Below are positions 54,294 through 63,125 of a stretch of DNA of 64,000 nt, piece by piece. Under the pieces are notes generated by a model. That model was not told the DNA's origin. It saw only the letters and a list, made by a program, of their open reading frames with translations, and did not search any database. The position numbers were made by a program, and so were the translations under genes. The stretch is from Lacticaseibacillus zeae DSM 20178 = KCTC 3804. GTDB lineage: Bacteria; Bacillota; Bacilli; Lactobacillales; Lactobacillaceae. Each line of letters starts with the position of its first letter. The stretch's first letter is position 1. The stretch lies in assembly GCF_000260435.1 (NCBI RefSeq), contig NZ_BACQ01000047.1, positions 1 through 64,000 of the forward strand, read 5' to 3'.

Positions 54294-54307
54294 TGTAAGC
54301 GCTCGAC
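54294..54307. promoter_or_regulatory. Candidate cre (CcpA) operator upstream of rhaD
   Basis: TGTAAGCGCTCGAC matches 10-11 positions of the cre consensus TGWAANCGNTNWCA and lies about 175 bases upstream of rhaD, as expected for glucose repression of a sugar pathway gene. The right half is weak. Confidence 0.5.
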
Positions 54308-54386
54308 CAGACCAAATGTACGCATCAAAACAGCCAAAACGGAACAGATATACATATTGAGAGGCTTAGGCAATAAGTTCCATGCC

Positions 54387-54564
54387 GTGCCAAACTCCGC
54401 AATCTCCGGCCAGATGGGGCTGGAACGTGGTGGGCACGACTTTGAGCCTCAGCAAGCCCGACTGAGTCTCAAAGATCGGCCTTGTACTACGCCGGGAAGA
54501 TCGCCCGGCTAGTACAATTGCACCACTGAGCCCCATCTGGCCTCCGATTGCTCCGCTTTGGCAC
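54387..54564 (+). repeat. Dispersed structured repeat, copy C
   Basis: A 178-base element with the same termini as B (GTGCCAAACTCCGCAATC ... GCTTTGGCAC). The outer arms GGCCAGATGGGGCT and AGCCCCATCTGGCC are perfectly complementary; the inner hairpins are CTTTGAGCCTCAGC/ACTGAGTCTCAAAG and TTGTACTACGCCGGG/CCCGGCTAGTACAA. It lacks about 14 bases found in A and B. It lies between two minus-strand operons. Confidence 0.9.
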
Positions 54565-54604
54565 TAAGAACTTAATATGCCTAACAAAAATTCTACGCAG
54601 AAAC

Positions 54605-54646
54605 AAAAGCAATCACACCATTTTTGGAAAGTGTGCGATTGCTTTT
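54605..54646 (-). terminator. Terminator of the Bce-type operon
   Basis: AAAAGCAATCACAC (54605-54618) and GTGTGCGATTGCTTTT (54631-54646) form a stem with T/A tails on both sides, 29 bases after the permease stop. Confidence 0.87.
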
Positions 54647-54674
54647 TTGATATTAGATTATGTCTATGCCCTGC

Positions 54675-56486
54675 TTACGCTTTAGCCGCCAGATCCTTGT
54701 TAATGACAATGCTCTGATAGATCCAGACAGTGGCCAAATAATAGAGACCGTATAAGACGATGAACAAGCCAAACGGAACTAACAAATTCGCGTAAGGTTG
54801 ACTTAGCAGGGTCTTAAACATCTGAAGCCCGAATAAGACGTGCACAATGCCGACCAATCCTGGCAGCAGAAACAGTGCGCCGATTTCCTGGCGAATGGAA
54901 CGGCGTAGTGCTTGCGGACGGGCACCGATTTTTTGCAGCATGAGATAACGGCTTTGATCATAGTTGGCGCCAGAGAGGATTTTGAACATGAGCGTGGACG
55001 CCAGCATCGCTAAGAACGCAATGCCCAGGAAGAAGCCCATGAACGCAAGCCCGGAATACATGCCATTGATGATGTCGTAGAAGGCAATCTTTTGATCGGT
55101 GTTACTATTGCCAAGCCGCGGATATTGATGTTGCTGCATGGTCACAATCTTTTGAATCGTGTCATAATTCTGGTTAAAATCTTTGACTTTGATCGTCGTC
55201 AGCGTCTGTGCGTTGCCGAGTTTGGCAAATGTCGCAGCGTCTGCTACTTTCATTTGCTTGCCGCGATTATTGCCGGTGAACACGCCAAAAGCAGTTGGGT
55301 AACGCTCGATAACCCGATCGAAATTGCGGCTGGTGACCTTGATGCTAGGCGCGTTGAGTCCTTTGTCATTCGCTTTGATTTCCAGCGGATGCGCATCAAT
55401 CGCCGCTTTGCTGACGTAAACCGTTTTGGCATCCGACTTAAGCGTGTATTGCTGCTTTTCGGTAACGCCTTGCAACTTATTCACTTCCGCGCGGGTTGCG
55501 GCATTCGGTGAGGTCACCGTCACGTCGTAAACCGTGGTTTGATTGACCAACATTGGAATGTCATGGGTAAAACCAAGGCCAACCGTAATCGCACCTAACG
55601 CCAACGCGAACAAAATCGACACAACTGACAAAATTCGGGTATAATCGCGAATTCGAAAACTCAGTTGCGATAACGTGAAGGTATGCAACTGCTCAGCTGC
55701 GAATGGCTTGTTGCGCTTCATGAGACTAATCAACGCCACAAACACGGAATTAAACAGAAAATACGTCCCCGCCACGATCGTTACTAACGCTAGCGGAATT
55801 GCCATTAACTGAAAAACGGCAATGTTAGCCATGCTGTAGTAGCCAATCGCCAGCAACACCAATCCGAGCACAATCTGAATGGCGAAAGTGGTCTTGCGCT
55901 GCTTGATCCGATTCGGTGTCTGGGCTTGATGTAACAGTGCCATCATTGGCGTTTTCAATAATTTCCTGGCATTGTAGATTGCGGAAAAAACAAACAAAAC
56001 GATAAAGAAGCCCAGCGTCCATAAAATCGCCGGCACCCAGATCGCGGAAAAACCGGTGGCCGGAGCATGTAACGTTTTGATTAACCATTGGCCGATAAAG
56101 GTCGTGCCGACCATCCCAATCGCAATGCCGGCAATCGTAGCGAGTAAACCGATCACAACGGTTTCAAGAAACACCAGCTGGCCGATTTTGCGACCTTTTG
56201 CGCCCAGCATCATAAACATGGCATAATCGCGCTGCCGCATACTAAGCAGAAAACTATTGGCATACACGATATAAACCAACGTAATGATCGCCAGTAAAAC
56301 AGCACCGAACCCGAAGATAAACGGCGTAACGCTAATCGGAGAATTTTTCGTCAAAAAGCTGGTGTTGGTGGCTAATGCCATAAACATATAAAACACGGCG
56401 CTGGCAATTACCAAGCCAGAAAATAGCACCGCATAATCCCGAAAACGGTTCTTTAAACCGCCAAGTGCGAGCTTTGTTAACATCAT
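54675..56486 (-). CDS. BceB-type ABC transporter permease
   Basis: The 603-residue protein has ten predicted membrane segments in the BceB pattern: four N-terminal ones, a pair around 200-260, a large extracellular domain (about 310-480) and three or four at the end (FtsX-like). BceAB transporters remove peptide antibiotics such as bacitracin from their lipid targets and signal to a two-component system; none is beside it here. Two ATGs (56486, 56483) follow AGGAGG. Coupled with the ATPase upstream. Confidence 0.88.
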   Translation of the reverse strand: MMLTKLALGGLKNRFRDYAVLFSGLVIASAVFYMFMALATNTSFLTKNSPISVTPFIFGFGAVLLAIITLVYIVYANSFLLSMRQRDYAMFMMLGAKGRKIGQLVFLETVVIGLLATIAGIAIGMVGTTFIGQWLIKTLHAPATGFSAIWVPAILWTLGFFIVLFVFSAIYNARKLLKTPMMALLHQAQTPNRIKQRKTTFAIQIVLGLVLLAIGYYSMANIAVFQLMAIPLALVTIVAGTYFLFNSVFVALISLMKRNKPFAAEQLHTFTLSQLSFRIRDYTRILSVVSILFALALGAITVGLGFTHDIPMLVNQTTVYDVTVTSPNAATRAEVNKLQGVTEKQQYTLKSDAKTVYVSKAAIDAHPLEIKANDKGLNAPSIKVTSRNFDRVIERYPTAFGVFTGNNRGKQMKVADAATFAKLGNAQTLTTIKVKDFNQNYDTIQKIVTMQQHQYPRLGNSNTDQKIAFYDIINGMYSGLAFMGFFLGIAFLAMLASTLMFKILSGANYDQSRYLMLQKIGARPQALRRSIRQEIGALFLLPGLVGIVHVLFGLQMFKTLLSQPYANLLVPFGLFIVLYGLYYLATVWIYQSIVINKDLAAKA

Positions 56487-56495
56487 TTTCGCCTC

Positions 56496-57257
56496 CTACT
56501 TCTGGAATGTTCCGAGTGTCTCAAGAATCTCCTGATAAAAGGCTTCTTGGCTTTTGTCACCATGTTTCAGTTCAGAACCGATCTGCCCGTCTTTGATAAA
56601 CAAAATCCGACTGGCATAACTAGCCGAAAACGGATCGTGCGTCACCAGCAAAATCGATACACCTTCATCCCGATTCAAATGGGCCATGGTATCCAGCAAT
56701 TCGCGCGCCGCTGTGGAATCGAGCGCTCCTGTCGGTTCATCGCCAAACAGAATATCCGGCTGCTGAACCAATGCCCGCGCTGCTGCCACTCGCTGCTTTT
56801 GACCACCGGAAAGCTCGGTCGGGTAATGATCTAACACCGGTTCGATGCCCAACGTCTGCGCAATTTTATCCACCGCTTCGGTCTGCTTCTTGGCGCTCAC
56901 GTTCTGCAACGCCAGCGGTAAGGCAATGTTTTCTCGCCCGGTCAAATTCTCCAGTAAGTTGAAATCCTGGAAAATAAAGCCGATACGTTTCGCGCGAAAG
57001 TCAGACAAGGCGTTACCTTTAAGCTTGGTCACGTCATTCCCTTTAATCCGCACGGAACCGGACGTCGGGGTATCGAGCGTACTCAAAATATTTAAAAGCG
57101 TGGTTTTCCCTGAGCCGGAAGCGCCCATAATGCCGACAAATTCTCCCGGTTCAACTTCAAAACTGACGCCTTTTAACGCAGGTGTCTGCTTCTCCCCGCG
57201 TTTACCATAAGTCTTGGTCACATTTTCAACGGTGACAATTGGTTGTTGTTTATCCAT
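56496..57257 (-). CDS. BceA-type ABC transporter ATP-binding protein
   Basis: The 253-residue ATPase shows Walker A GASGSGKTTLLNILS (about residue 43), the segment IGFIFQDFNLLENLTGRENIALPL, signature LSGGQKQRVAAARALV and Walker B ILFGDEPTGALDS. The group pairs with BceB-like permeases. ATG 57257 has GGAGG seven bases upstream. It begins the operon, nine bases before the permease. Confidence 0.93.
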   Translation of the reverse strand: MDKQQPIVTVENVTKTYGKRGEKQTPALKGVSFEVEPGEFVGIMGASGSGKTTLLNILSTLDTPTSGSVRIKGNDVTKLKGNALSDFRAKRIGFIFQDFNLLENLTGRENIALPLALQNVSAKKQTEAVDKIAQTLGIEPVLDHYPTELSGGQKQRVAAARALVQQPDILFGDEPTGALDSTAARELLDTMAHLNRDEGVSILLVTHDPFSASYASRILFIKDGQIGSELKHGDKSQEAFYQEILETLGTFQK

Positions 57258-57558
57258 GATAAAACCTCCATTCGCCAAGTCACGGCGCTTGCTTGATTAA
57301 TTTAATAATAGTGGTTATTAATCGATTTCTCCTGTTTATGCGCTAACAGTTGGCCTTTGGAAACTAACGGGTTTGTTAGTTCCATTAGCTTTTCTTTACT
57401 TTTTCCACCAAAAAGCCCCGAATCCTTGCTATAATCACTATTGATTCATGAAAATACTTATGAAAGTTGGTTCGTCGTGGGAAAATTTCGCAACAAAGCT
57501 CCGGGTCTAGGTTCGCAGTTAGTTCAGCACTCAACCTAGTAAAGGAGTTTGTTTTAAT
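57258..57558. other. Divergent promoter region before the permease
   Basis: Holds the start regions of the Bce-type operon and the amino acid permease. TATAAT at about 57431 could serve the permease. The permease leader contains CTAGGTT (57507-57513) and AACCTAG (57533-57539), a small hairpin before the AAAGGAG site. I recognise no known riboswitch or T-box. Confidence 0.5.
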
Positions 57559-59229
57559 ATGAACGATTTGGAAAAACCGCAAAAACAATATATTCCCTGG
57601 ATGGTTGTCGGCCTCATGGATTTTGTGACCGTGATCGGGTTCGACGATATCATCTATAACTTCCAGAACCAAGGCTTAGTCGCCTTCACGAGCTGGATCA
57701 TTATGACCTTCTTTTATGTCATCCCGTACAATCTGATTGTGGCGCACATGGGATCGACTTTTTCCGAACACGGCGGCGGGATCACCAGCTGGATGCGTGA
57801 AACCAACGGCGATACGGTTGGCTACTATGCCGCGTGGTTCTACTGGATTACCGGCCTGCCTTACGTGGTGGACGTCGCCAATTCCGTCGTCATTTCATTT
57901 GGCTGGATCACCAACGGCAATGGCAATATTCAAGCCAACCTCGGCAACGCATGGTTCGGCATTCTCACCGCAGTTATCTTCGTGATCTTTATCTGGCTCC
58001 AGCACTTCTTCAAAAATAAAAGTCTTGAAATTATGTCAACCATTGGCGGCGGTGCCATGTTCATCATGACCATTTTGTTTGTGGTGATGACGTTCATCGG
58101 CCTATCCAAAGGCGCCCCGATCGCTACCCGGCCGTTTGACTTCAAGGCCTTCATCCCCAAAGACTTCTTCTCGCTGAGTTTCCTGTCGACTTTTGGCCTG
58201 TTCGTTTTTGCCATGAACGGTTCGGAACTCGCTGCGCCGTACACCAAGGACATGCGCCATCCCGCGCGTGACTTCCCCAAGGCGCTGAAAATGATTGCCA
58301 TTATGACCATGTTTCTGACCTTGTTCGGCACCTTCTCACTCGGCGTCTACTTCAACGCCCATCACCTGCCGAACGACTTGAAAATGAACGGTTCCTACTA
58401 TGCGTTTCAGGCGATCGGTCGCCAATTCGGTCTCGGCAACAGTCTTATGTATCTTTTCGCCGTGGTTCAAGGCATTTATATGCTCGCCCAACTAGCGGTG
58501 ATTCTAGATGCTTCTACGCGCGTCTTCCTATCTGACGTTGCCAAACGCTTCATGCCGCGGCAGTTGACCAAAATGAACGAAGACGGCTTGCCGATCAACG
58601 GCTATTGGATGACAACGATTCTTTGTGCGTTAATCATGGCGTTAGGCGCTTTGCTGCCGAAAATCAACGATATTTTCAACTGGTTATTGAACCTCAATGG
58701 CATTGTGAGTCCCTTGTCAACCTGCTTCCTATTCTGGTCCTACACGATGGTTCGCCTGCATCAGGATCGCTTCCCGACGCCGGATTATACGTTCCTCAAG
58801 AATCGTAAAGTCGGACTGGTAGTCGGCATCTGGATGCTTGGCATTACTTTTCTGCTCGGCACCCTCGGCTTCTTCCCGACCGATGCAACGGCTGATACTT
58901 TTGCCTTGATGCTGGTGCTGAACATTGTGGTGCCAATCGGGATGGTGGCACTCGGTGTCTTGATGCCGTGGATTGCTAAGCGGCAGCGCAATACTGTTAG
59001 CGGCCTCGCGTTCAGTCGCAATACTTGGCTCGTCTTCACGGCGCTTAGTCTGGTTGGGCTGATCGCAGCTGCAACCTATGGCATGCATGTCAACTTGCTT
59101 AACCACTTAACACCGGTCATTCAGTGGGCCATTATTATTGCTGTTGATCTGGCCATTGCCGCTGTGGTGATCAAAGTCACGGCAAACGGACGGCATCAAC
59201 TGTTGGCGACACCGGACGACGAAGCGTAA
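57559..59229 (+). CDS. APC-superfamily amino acid permease
   Basis: The 556-residue membrane protein has about 12 to 14 segments and the APC pattern near TM1 (VTVIGFDDIIYNFQNQG) and TM6 (FAMNGSELAAPYTKDM). It resembles the YjeM / glutamate-GABA antiporter type of lactic acid bacteria. The substrate cannot be told. AAAGGAG precedes ATG 57559. Monocistronic with a terminator. Confidence 0.88.
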   Translation: MNDLEKPQKQYIPWMVVGLMDFVTVIGFDDIIYNFQNQGLVAFTSWIIMTFFYVIPYNLIVAHMGSTFSEHGGGITSWMRETNGDTVGYYAAWFYWITGLPYVVDVANSVVISFGWITNGNGNIQANLGNAWFGILTAVIFVIFIWLQHFFKNKSLEIMSTIGGGAMFIMTILFVVMTFIGLSKGAPIATRPFDFKAFIPKDFFSLSFLSTFGLFVFAMNGSELAAPYTKDMRHPARDFPKALKMIAIMTMFLTLFGTFSLGVYFNAHHLPNDLKMNGSYYAFQAIGRQFGLGNSLMYLFAVVQGIYMLAQLAVILDASTRVFLSDVAKRFMPRQLTKMNEDGLPINGYWMTTILCALIMALGALLPKINDIFNWLLNLNGIVSPLSTCFLFWSYTMVRLHQDRFPTPDYTFLKNRKVGLVVGIWMLGITFLLGTLGFFPTDATADTFALMLVLNIVVPIGMVALGVLMPWIAKRQRNTVSGLAFSRNTWLVFTALSLVGLIAAATYGMHVNLLNHLTPVIQWAIIIAVDLAIAAVVIKVTANGRHQLLATPDDEA

Positions 59230-59276
59230 AACTGCTTGCCGATCTTTTTAAGTTCAAACAACTTTAAAAAATCATG

Positions 59277-59310
59277 CTCCGGAGACAATTCCGTATCTTC
59301 GGAGTTTTTT
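59277..59310 (+). terminator. Terminator after the permease
   Basis: CTCCGGA and TTCGGAG enclose a loop and are followed by T6. Confidence 0.8.
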
Positions 59311-59511
59311 AATCTGATTGCTTGCCCGTCAGACATTTGGGGCAGCAAGGCTTGCTCGTTGCCATGATGGTGTCCACTGATTCAGCTGTCAACACGGTGA
59401 TCACTGTTGCGGCGTGATAAGATTAATAGTAAAGAGCGATATTGTTTTTAATTTGTGACGATGCCATTTATTTTAACCATCGCCGCATGTCTTGATAAGT
59501 AGGAGGCTGCT

Positions 59512-60393
59512 ATGCTTAGCTACACGATCATTTATAATCCCGCTTCAGGTCACGCCAAAGGTCCAACAGCGGCAGAAGTGCTCAAAGCGAAACTCGAAGA
59601 TCGCCAGCGGCTGGTCACGATGAAGCCCACAAAAAATGCCGATGATGCCCGTGAGTTTGCTGCCCGGGCCCACTCGGATGTTGTCGTTGCAGTTGGCGGC
59701 GATGGCACGATTAATCAAGTCGTCGCCGGCTTAGCACCACGGCAACAACCGCCAATCCTAGGCATTTTGCCAGAAGGAACGGTCAACAACCTAGCCAAGG
59801 TGCTGCATATCCCCTTACTATTACCTCTGGCTATCAAGAACATCCTCGAAGCCAAACCCCAGCCGCTCGACGTCGCGCAGGTCAATGACCGCTACATGGT
59901 CAGTACGCTGACGCTTGGCGTTCTGGCCAATGCGGCGCTGTCGGTCACGCAAAAAGAAAAACGCCACTTCGGTCCCATCATCTACTTACTAAAAGGCTTT
60001 AAAGTTCTGGCACAGCACCAGCACTGGCAGTTGCAACTAGACACCGCCCATCACCAATGGAAAAAGGACACTCAGTTTCTGCTGGTGACCATGACCAATT
60101 CAGTTGGTGGTTTCACCAATGCCGTTCCGGATGCAACGCCTGATGACGGCCACCTGCATGTCTTCATCGCGCCTAAACTCACTTGGTGGCGTTCGCTGCT
60201 GGCCATTCCCTACTTCATCACCGGCAACTTTCAAAAATTGCCGGGCATGACCTATTTTAAAACTGAACAGTTGACAATCCACGCACCTAAAACCCTGCAA
60301 AGCCGCGTTGATGGCGATCCAAGTGCGAAGACCCCGCTGAAGCTGGCCGTAATTGCCGATCATATTCAGGTGCTGGCACCGCCACTTAAATAA
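59512..60393 (+). CDS. Diacylglycerol kinase-family lipid kinase
   Basis: The 293-residue protein has the DAGK catalytic motif VVAVGGDGTINQVVAG (about residue 60) and the following GTVNNLAKVL, both typical of the YegS/DgkB/BmrU group of lipid kinases. It probably phosphorylates diacylglycerol or a related lipid at the inner face of the membrane. AGGAGG precedes ATG 59512. Monocistronic. Confidence 0.9.
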   Translation: MLSYTIIYNPASGHAKGPTAAEVLKAKLEDRQRLVTMKPTKNADDAREFAARAHSDVVVAVGGDGTINQVVAGLAPRQQPPILGILPEGTVNNLAKVLHIPLLLPLAIKNILEAKPQPLDVAQVNDRYMVSTLTLGVLANAALSVTQKEKRHFGPIIYLLKGFKVLAQHQHWQLQLDTAHHQWKKDTQFLLVTMTNSVGGFTNAVPDATPDDGHLHVFIAPKLTWWRSLLAIPYFITGNFQKLPGMTYFKTEQLTIHAPKTLQSRVDGDPSAKTPLKLAVIADHIQVLAPPLK

Positions 60394-60502
60394 ACGAACA
60401 ACGCGTATAACTGCAAACCAAACTTTTCACAGCGCAATTCGCTCGCCAGCTAAAATACCGCGTGTTACACTAGTCTTATTCAAATGAAAGGGGTGAATCG
60501 CC

Positions 60503-60529
60503 ATGCGGTTACGCAAGGTTGCACCATGA
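60503..60529 (+). CDS. hflX leader peptide MRLRKVAP
   Basis: An eight-codon ORF (Met-Arg-Leu-Arg-Lys-Val-Ala-Pro) with AAAGGGGTG seven bases before its ATG. Its TGA stop overlaps the ATG of the next small ORF (ATGA). Arg-Leu-Arg straight after Met is the arrest motif of macrolide-sensing Erm leader peptides such as ErmDL, and ribosomes with a macrolide bound stall on it. I infer that it senses macrolide-type drugs and controls hflX. No database check was possible. Confidence 0.72.
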   Translation: MRLRKVAP

Positions 60530-60591
60530 CTGATGATCCGTTAGCACCGATCCGTGGCGATGACGCCCGGATCTATGAAAGGAATTTATGA
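60526..60591 (+). CDS. Second small ORF linking the leader to hflX
   Basis: A 21-codon ORF that starts on the stop of the first leader (ATGA) and stops on the start of hflX (TTATGAC). It contains the hairpin at 60549-60573. It has no good ribosome-binding site of its own, so it would be reached mainly by coupling from the first leader. Its acidic peptide resembles nothing known. Confidence 0.6.
   Translation: MTDDPLAPIRGDDARIYERNL
60549..60573 (+). promoter_or_regulatory. Hairpin before the hflX ribosome-binding site
   Basis: GATCCG-T-GGCG and CGCC-CGGATC pair perfectly apart from one bulge, with a loop of four. It ends three bases before the AAAGGA site of hflX. A second GATCCG at 60535-60540 could pair with the same right arm, so two folds compete. 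Confidence 0.75.
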
Positions 60592-61883
60592 CTGAACAAA
60601 TATCCAATGAAGTAACCTCTGAAAGCGTTTTGATCGCCGGCATTTCCCGTCAGCAAGCCGATTTTGATTACACCATGACCGAACTTGGCGAATTGGCCAA
60701 GGCTGATAACTATACGGTTGTCGGTGAGGTCCGGCAGAACCTTGACCGCGCCGTCGCTGCCACTTATTTTGGCTCCGGCAAAGTCGAAGAAATCCGCGAG
60801 CTCGCCAATGTTCGCGATGCTACCACGGTGGTCATTAACGATGAACTCTCGCCGTCGCAACTGCGCAACCTTGAGAAGCAAACCAAATTGCACGTCATCG
60901 ACCGTACTCAGCTGATTCTCGATATTTTTGCTGATCGGGCCCGTAGTAAAGCAGCCAAAACGCAAGTCGAAATTGCCCAACTGCAATACGCCTTGCCGCG
61001 CCTGCATCCCAGCGCCAACCGCCTGGATCAGCAGGTCGGCGGCGGTGCCGGATTTGCAACTCGTGGCTCCGGCGAAACGCAACTTGAACTCGATCGCCGA
61101 GTACTCAACAAGCGCATCAGCCACCTGCGTCAGGAACTCAAAGAAGCCAGCGTTGGCGATCAGGTTCGCCGCGCCCGACGCGAAGACAATGCGATTCCCG
61201 TCGTTGCTCTGGTTGGCTACACTAACGCCGGCAAAAGCACCACGATGAACGGACTCCTGCAACTCTTCGCTGATCGTCCGGAAGACAAACAGGTTTTTGA
61301 AAAGGACATGCTATTTGCGACGCTGGACACCAGCGTGCGGCAAATCACCTTGCCAGACAATCGCAAGTTCTTGCTCAGCGACACAGTCGGCTTCGTGTCC
61401 AAACTGCCGCATAACCTGATCGACAGCTTCAAAGCCACCTTGGCAGAAGCCGCCAACGCCGACCTGCTCATTCAGGTTGTCGATTACTCCGACGAGAACT
61501 ATCCGGAAATGATGGCTATCACCGAGAAAACGCTCAAGGAAGTCGGCATTCACAACATCCCGATGATCGAAGCCTACAACAAAGCCGATCTGCGCGAAGG
61601 CACCCGGTATCCGGAAGTCACCGGCCAACGCCTCATCTACTCGGCCCGCGACAAACGATCGCTCCAGGCACTCACACAACTCATTAAAGCCGACTTATTT
61701 GGCCAAGATGAAGAACACACGTACCTGATTCCCTTCGATCAAGGGCAACTCGTCAACTACCTCAATCAAGAAACCGTGGTTAAAGCTACCGACTACACGG
61801 AAGACGGCACCCGCATCACCGCGGTCGTCAATCCGGTTCAAAAGGGTAAGCTGGCTAAGTTTGCGGTTAAGGAAGGAGTTTGA
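60588..61883 (+). CDS. hflX: Ribosome-associated GTPase HflX
   Basis: The 431-residue GTPase has the HflX N-terminal domain (to about 190, with FGSGKVEEI), the linker GRGSGETQLELDRR-like segment (TRGSGETQLELDRR), G1 GYTNAGKSTTMNGL (about residue 207), G3 DTVGF and G4 NKAD. HflX splits stalled ribosomes; related proteins give resistance to macrolides and lincosamides. Its ATG overlaps the second upstream ORF, and AAAGGA lies five bases before it. Confidence 0.95.
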   Translation: MTEQISNEVTSESVLIAGISRQQADFDYTMTELGELAKADNYTVVGEVRQNLDRAVAATYFGSGKVEEIRELANVRDATTVVINDELSPSQLRNLEKQTKLHVIDRTQLILDIFADRARSKAAKTQVEIAQLQYALPRLHPSANRLDQQVGGGAGFATRGSGETQLELDRRVLNKRISHLRQELKEASVGDQVRRARREDNAIPVVALVGYTNAGKSTTMNGLLQLFADRPEDKQVFEKDMLFATLDTSVRQITLPDNRKFLLSDTVGFVSKLPHNLIDSFKATLAEAANADLLIQVVDYSDENYPEMMAITEKTLKEVGIHNIPMIEAYNKADLREGTRYPEVTGQRLIYSARDKRSLQALTQLIKADLFGQDEEHTYLIPFDQGQLVNYLNQETVVKATDYTEDGTRITAVVNPVQKGKLAKFAVKEGV

Positions 61884-61907
61884 AGTACCTGAATTAATAT
61901 AGAATAT

Positions 61908-61963
61908 AAAAAGGCCTCGCTATTGCTGCTTGAATGTTCAAGCGGCTTGGCGAGGCCCTTTTT
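61908..61963. terminator. Bidirectional terminator
   Basis: AAAAAGGCCTCGC and GCGAGGCCCTTTTT enclose a second hairpin (GCTGCTTGAA/TTCAAGCGGC), between converging genes. Confidence 0.9.
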
Positions 61964-62009
61964 GGTCGATTTGATTTTTTCGTGCACATTTTTTACGGAA
62001 TGCCAAACA

Positions 62010-62990
62010 TTATGACAAAACGCCAAATTCATACCCGTTACTGCGGTAATAATCAATAATCTTCGGCAGCGTCTTCACAGTCATGTCCTTCCCGATGGCA
62101 TCATGCATCAACACGATCCGCACATTGCTAGTCGGATAAACCGCCAGCGACCGCAAATGATATTGCAACATCGCCGCTTCCGTTTTCGGTTCCTGGGCCG
62201 GACTTAACGCATCACCCACCGCCGCATTCCAATCCACCCAATCAAGCCCCAGCTGGGTCAAACCAGTATCAGCGGCCGTCAATCCTTTCCAGCTAAAATG
62301 ACCACCGGGATAACGCCACAGATGCGTCTCAAAATCAGGCCCCAATACTTGCTTCACTGCTGCTTGCTCCATTTTGGCCTCATTCTCAATAACCGAAGCG
62401 GCGCCCGTGCGGCCTGGGTAAAGCAAATTGTAATTGTGCGTCATGCTGTGCAATCCGATGCTATTGCCGGCATCATATTCTGACTTCAATATTGGCGCAG
62501 TTTCAGGTGAAAGCTGGCGACCGACCACAAAAAACGTGGCATGAACACCTGCTTGATTAAGGATGTTCAGAACCTGCGGCGAATTGACTGTGTTCGGGCC
62601 ATCATCGAAGGTTAGGAAGACCACTTTCTTCTTGATGTTGCTGGTATAAGGTGCTGTCATTTCTTTTTTGACTTCGGCGACAGGATAGGCGTAAGCGGCT
62701 GCGGCAGGTATGTGTGCTTGACCGATGCTAGACGGTGATTCAGCTGATGGCTGTTCTCGTTCAGCTTGTTCCGCCGCTTTTCGTTTTCTACTTGAAGATG
62801 CCCGCCGCGCGGATGCTTGCGCTCTAGATGTGCTGATACTGTCAGCCACAGCACGTTCATGACTCGCCTGGCGTGCCCGCGCTTCAGCTGCATGCCGGTC
62901 CACCAATGACTTAACGGAAAGCGCACCTGCCACAATCAACGTCAAACCGAGAACGACCAACCACCACTGCCATTTGAAGCTGCTTTTCAT
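62010..62990 (-). CDS. Polysaccharide deacetylase, CE4 family
   Basis: The 326-residue protein has an N-terminal membrane anchor (about 8-27), an Ala/Arg/Ser-rich helical linker (about 30-90) and a NodB-homology domain with the motif TFDDGPN (about residue 127), HSMTHNYN and RYPGGHFSW. It likely deacetylates peptidoglycan GlcNAc outside the cell, raising lysozyme resistance. ATG 62990 has a GGCGGGG site upstream and gives the short cytoplasmic N-terminus expected; the longer reading from 63038 has none. Alone in its operon. Confidence 0.92.
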   Translation of the reverse strand: MKSSFKWQWWLVVLGLTLIVAGALSVKSLVDRHAAEARARQASHERAVADSISTSRAQASARRASSSRKRKAAEQAEREQPSAESPSSIGQAHIPAAAAYAYPVAEVKKEMTAPYTSNIKKKVVFLTFDDGPNTVNSPQVLNILNQAGVHATFFVVGRQLSPETAPILKSEYDAGNSIGLHSMTHNYNLLYPGRTGAASVIENEAKMEQAAVKQVLGPDFETHLWRYPGGHFSWKGLTAADTGLTQLGLDWVDWNAAVGDALSPAQEPKTEAAMLQYHLRSLAVYPTSNVRIVLMHDAIGKDMTVKTLPKIIDYYRSNGYEFGVLS

Positions 62991-63125
62991 GTTTACCCCG
63001 CCTATCTTTAAAACGATATCCGGTTTTGAGTTTACCATGAAGCTTGGGGGTATGGGGTAGCGGAAGGCTGGATTTTAATAGTGAGATCATCGGATTTTCA
63101 CTTTAACCGCGAGTTTAGCCAAAAA

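Noticed and set aside
57436-57558. T-box or lysine riboswitch in the permease leader
   Set aside because: Only a seven-base hairpin is present; no T-box sequence, specifier stem or terminator is seen.
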